A DNA stretch of 8,551 nt, taken from Desulfuromonadaceae bacterium (lineage in GTDB: Bacteria > Desulfobacterota > Desulfuromonadia > Desulfuromonadales > Geopsychrobacteraceae). A program made the translations under genes and the position numbers. The notes beneath the pieces are model-generated. The model saw only the letters and a program-made list of their open reading frames with translations, was not told the DNA's origin and ran no database searches. The DNA lies in assembly GCA_013138655.1 (NCBI GenBank), contig WTCI01000302.1:1-8551 (forward strand). Reading direction: 5' to 3'. This document shows positions 5,731 to 8,551 of the stretch, piece by piece. Numbering within the stretch: the stretch's first letter is position 1; the number at the start of each line of letters is the position of its first letter.

Positions 5731-8280
5731 ATGGTCAGCCTGACAATTGACGGTAAGTCGGTAAGCGTGCCCGAGGAAACCACGATCCTTGAAGCGGCTC
5801 GGCAACTGGATATACACATCCCCACCCTCTGCTGGTTACAAAAGGTTACGCCGACGGGTGCCTGCCGAATCTGTGCTGTGGAGATTGAAGGGGTCGATCG
5901 CCCGATGACGGCCTGTGATACCCCGGTCAAAGAAGGAATTAAAGTCACCACACAGTCAGAGAAACTGATCAGAACCCGCAAACAGATAATGGAACTGATC
6001 CTGGTCAATCACCCCCTCGACTGCCCGGTCTGCGATGCTGGTGGCGAGTGCAGTCTGCAGAATATCTGTTATGACCTGGATGTGACTCAGCAGTCATTTA
6101 AATCTGAGAATGTCAACCCGGACACGATAGATGAATGGCCGCTGATCCAGCAGGTTCCGTCCCGCTGTATTCTCTGTGAAAAATGCGTCAAGGTCTGCCA
6201 TGAGATCATCGGTGCCGATGCCCTGTTTATTAATGACAAAGGCGATCGGGCGTTTATCGACAAAAAGGTCGAAAACTGCGTTTACTGTGGCAACTGTGTT
6301 TCGGTTTGCCCGACCGGGACCATGATCTCCAAACCGTTCAAGTTCAAGGCACGCCCTTGGGCTCTGCGTAAGGTACCTTCTGTCTGTACCTACTGCCCCA
6401 GTCAGTGTCAGATCGATATCAACGTCCAGGGGAACGAAATCTTCCGCGTCACTTCAGACGATGAGGGGACAACCAACAACGGTAACCTCTGTATCGGTGG
6501 TTTCTTCGGCTATAGTTACGTGAACAACAAAGCCCGTTTGAGTGAGCCGCAGGTTAACCAGGAACTCGTGTCATGGGAACAAGCGTTTGAGACCTTTGTC
6601 GCTGATGTTGAGCGCATTAAGTCGGAAAGCGGTGCCGAGGCCATTGCCGGGCTCTCTTCGCCACGTCTGACCAATGAGGAGAATTACCTGTTCCAGAAGC
6701 TGTTCCGGGCCGCTATCGGCAGCAACAACATAGATTCTGAAGCACGTTTCGGCGCTTTGCAGACCCTGCGAGCTCTCGATAAAGGTCTCGGATTAAGAGG
6801 TGCCAGCAACCTGCTTTCAACAATCGGCAAAGCCGATGCCGTACTGGTGTTCGGTGCTGATCCTTCAGCAGAAGCTCCCGCTGTGGAGTGGCAGATTCAC
6901 GAAGCGACCCGCCGGAAAGATGGCAAACTGGTGATTGCCAACATGCGGCAACTCAAGTTGACCAAGTTTGCCGACAGTCAGCTGACTTACAAACCGGGGA
7001 GTGAAATTGCCCTGGCTGACGGATTGGGTCGTCTGCTGCTGGACCGTGGCCTGCTTGATGAAAAATACCTGTCCAAAGCTGTTGCCAATCTGAGCGAACT
7101 TAAAAAGCAGTTGGCCGCTGTTGATTTAAAGAAGGTTCTGGCTGCCACCGGCCTGAGTCGTGAGGCCTTGGAACATGCCGCCGATATTATCGGTCAGGCG
7201 AACAACGTCGCGATCATTTTTGGCGCCGATATCAGTAAATGTTCTCTCGGCACCGCTAAGTCGGCAGCGATTGCCAACCTGGCAATTCTCAGCGGCGCCT
7301 TGCGTGATCAAGGCGGTCTGTTTCCGCTGGATGAAAAAGGCAATATGCATGGGCTGCTCGATATGGGAGTTTACCCTGAGTCCTTACCGGGATTCCAAGC
7401 CTACGAAGAGAACAAAGAAAAGTTCTCCCGTGCCTGGGGATGTCAGTTGCCGGCAGGTGGTCTTGATGCTGAAGGTATCCTGCAAGGGATTGAAGATGGC
7501 AAGATCCGCCTCCTCTATCTGGCGGCGACCAATCCGCAAAGCTTCCCGAACAGTAATCGCTGGATGAAAGCCTTGGAGAAAGTTGAAGTATTGGTCGTAC
7601 AGGACATCTTCCCGACAGCGGTGACCAAGCTGGCGAAAATCGTTTTACCGGGAGTTACCTTTGCGGAAAAATCCGGGAGCGTAACTTCCCTCGATCAGCG
7701 GGTGCGTGCTCTGGAGCAGGCGATCCGCCCGGTTGGAAAAGCCCGGGAAGACTGGGAAATTTTTGCCGAACTGTATGGTCGCCTGGCTAAGAAGTCAGTG
7801 ACATTCAGCCGGTCGAGCATTCTGAGCGAACTCAGTGACCTGACCTCTCTCTATGGAGATGTCTGCTTTACCGGTGAGGATCGCCTCCGCCCCTGCTTGA
7901 AACAACCATACCGCCCGGCTGACAAAAGTTTCCAGTATCAGCTGGTTTCGGTGAACGAGGAAGCAGAAGGTCTGCAACTGCTGTCCGGGAAATCGCTCAG
8001 TCATTTTGGGACGACCTCAACCTGGGCGCCTGCACCCTTGGAAATTGAACCAGAAGGCTTGATTCAGATCAACTCAGCTGATGCTGAGGCCGTGGGTGTT
8101 AAGGATGGCGATGCACTTAAGCTGACCAGTGGGACAGGCTCCACAATCGGTAAGGCAATGGTGACTGATACTGTCCCTCAGGGCTTGATTTTTGCTCCCT
8201 ACAATTTTGTTGAGCTGGGAATCCAGCAGCTGATGCCGGATGGTAGCAACCGAACCTCGGTGCAACTGGCTAGAGCTTGA
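5731..8280 (+). CDS. sfrA: NADPH-Fe(III) oxidoreductase subunit alpha, NuoG/FdhA-like (SfrA)
   Basis: Predicted iron-sulfur, pterin-fold partner of SfrB; 849 aa. Cofactor sites are unusually complete: a [2Fe-2S] ferredoxin domain with C34, C45, C48 and C62; a NuoG-type His-Cys3 [4Fe-4S] site HPLDCPVC...C with H94, C98, C101 and C107; two ferredoxin [4Fe-4S] sets (C146, C149, C152, C156 and C183, C186, C189, C193); and the molybdopterin-oxidoreductase [4Fe-4S] site C219, C222, C226 and C254. A molybdopterin-type body (about 270-700) and the C-terminal dinucleotide-binding barrel (about 748-849) follow. At NNIDSEARFGAL (332-343) formate dehydrogenases have Sec or Cys then His; here these are Gly341 and Ala342, so formate oxidation at a Mo site is unlikely. 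ATG start with GAGGTG (5717-5722) eight bases upstream. Without SfrB beside it, it could be mistaken for a formate dehydrogenase alpha or NuoG. Last gene before a strong terminator. Confidence 0.91.
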   Translation: MVSLTIDGKSVSVPEETTILEAARQLDIHIPTLCWLQKVTPTGACRICAVEIEGVDRPMTACDTPVKEGIKVTTQSEKLIRTRKQIMELILVNHPLDCPVCDAGGECSLQNICYDLDVTQQSFKSENVNPDTIDEWPLIQQVPSRCILCEKCVKVCHEIIGADALFINDKGDRAFIDKKVENCVYCGNCVSVCPTGTMISKPFKFKARPWALRKVPSVCTYCPSQCQIDINVQGNEIFRVTSDDEGTTNNGNLCIGGFFGYSYVNNKARLSEPQVNQELVSWEQAFETFVADVERIKSESGAEAIAGLSSPRLTNEENYLFQKLFRAAIGSNNIDSEARFGALQTLRALDKGLGLRGASNLLSTIGKADAVLVFGADPSAEAPAVEWQIHEATRRKDGKLVIANMRQLKLTKFADSQLTYKPGSEIALADGLGRLLLDRGLLDEKYLSKAVANLSELKKQLAAVDLKKVLAATGLSREALEHAADIIGQANNVAIIFGADISKCSLGTAKSAAIANLAILSGALRDQGGLFPLDEKGNMHGLLDMGVYPESLPGFQAYEENKEKFSRAWGCQLPAGGLDAEGILQGIEDGKIRLLYLAATNPQSFPNSNRWMKALEKVEVLVVQDIFPTAVTKLAKIVLPGVTFAEKSGSVTSLDQRVRALEQAIRPVGKAREDWEIFAELYGRLAKKSVTFSRSSILSELSDLTSLYGDVCFTGEDRLRPCLKQPYRPADKSFQYQLVSVNEEAEGLQLLSGKSLSHFGTTSTWAPAPLEIEPEGLIQINSADAEAVGVKDGDALKLTSGTGSTIGKAMVTDTVPQGLIFAPYNFVELGIQQLMPDGSNRTSVQLARA

Positions 8281-8301
8281 TTGACTCTGTATGATGCTTT
8301 T

Positions 8302-8328
8302 AACGCCCCGGGGAACCGGGGCGTTTTT
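8302..8328 (+). terminator. Rho-independent terminator of the sfrBA unit
   Basis: CGCCCCGG (8304-8311) pairs perfectly with CCGGGGCG (8316-8323) around a GGAA loop; AA at 8302-8303 extends the stem with the first two bases of the T-run at 8324-8328. It starts 22 bases after the sfrA stop. Confidence 0.95.
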
Positions 8329-8551
8329 GTTTGCCCAGCGAAGCTGGCAAACCCGGCCTGTTGCAAGAGACAGGCGTTACCCCGATCAGGGGGAAGACAA
8401 TCCGAATCGCAAGGGCGTGAACTCCCTCGGAGTCACGATCCACACCAGCTACACCCGGATCAAGAGAGAGAAGGTTCGCGAGTTCAAAGCGATAAAAATG
8501 AACTCATGGCGCAATGCCGCCAGCCCCCTGTCCAGCTACGCTATTCCCAAC
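8329..8551 (+). other. Hairpin-rich tail with two open frames; no recognised gene
   Basis: No family was recognised. Hairpins visible in order: GTTTGCC-AGC (8329-8339, one bulged C) with GCTGGCAAAC (8343-8352), loop GAA; GCCTGT (8356-8361) with ACAGGC (8370-8375); CCCC (8380-8383) with GGGG (8389-8392); and CGTGA-CTCC (8416-8425, one bulged A) with GGAGTCACG (8429-8437), loop CTC. The segment is also free of stops in two forward frames through the window end. One frame, open from 8285, has in-frame ATGs at 8291 and 8294 (before the terminator) and GTG at 8417; after 8417 its third codon positions are C-rich and it reads VTIHTSYTRIKREKVREF. No convincing ribosome site precedes any of these. 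It may be a structured RNA, the edge of an element such as a group II intron inserted after the terminator, or a truncated gene. Confidence 0.35.

Noticed and set aside
8346..8375. c-di-GMP (GEMM) riboswitch, suggested by GGCAAACC
   Set aside because: The rest of the GEMM core, notably the ACGCAAAGCC block after the first hairpin, is missing, and no downstream gene start is visible.

Overview
The window reads as chromosomal DNA of a Desulfuromonadales-type bacterium (Geobacter, Desulfuromonas or Pelobacter relatives). The assignment rests on gene content, above all the two-gene locus whose products have the architecture of the Geobacter soluble NADPH:Fe(III) oxidoreductase SfrAB. It is inference, not a database result. 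All recognised genes are on the + strand and no transposase, tRNA, rRNA or CRISPR array was seen.

Layout. Positions 1-134 hold the last 43 codons of an HtpX-type membrane metalloprotease. Its stop codon touches the TTG start of rsmB (135-1493, 16S rRNA m5C methyltransferase). A 107-base gap with two inverted REP-like palindromes (1503-1568) leads to rpe (1601-2269, ribulose-phosphate 3-epimerase). A NudL-type CoA pyrophosphatase Nudix gene (2266-2919) overlaps rpe by ATGA, and a small lipoprotein of unknown function follows (2962-3372). The spacing suggests one transcription unit for housekeeping functions: protein quality control, rRNA modification, pentose phosphate flux and nucleotide-cofactor sanitation.

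A 242-base AT-rich intergenic region (3373-3614) separates this from the second unit. It carries a possible extended -10 promoter, a dyad across it, and a leader in which one pyrimidine-rich segment can pair either with a neighbouring hairpin arm or with the Shine-Dalgarno sequence of the next gene. Then come sfrB (3615-5639, GltD-like NADPH/FAD subunit with a NuoF-like iron-sulfur head) and sfrA (5731-8280, NuoG/formate-dehydrogenase-like iron-sulfur subunit). A strong intrinsic terminator (8302-8328) ends the unit. SfrB would take electrons from NADPH through FAD, and SfrA would carry them along a chain of about five Fe-S clusters to an acceptor. Its pterin domain lacks the Sec/Cys-His pair that formate dehydrogenases need.

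The last 223 bases after the terminator contain no recognised gene but are dense in hairpins and stay open in two forward frames to the window end. They could be a structured RNA, a mobile-element edge or the start of an unrecognised gene.

Nothing here is clearly a new system. The most interesting points are the putative translational switch before sfrB, the missing active-site residues in SfrA, the unusual cysteine set in the SfrB N-terminal domain, and the structured tail.
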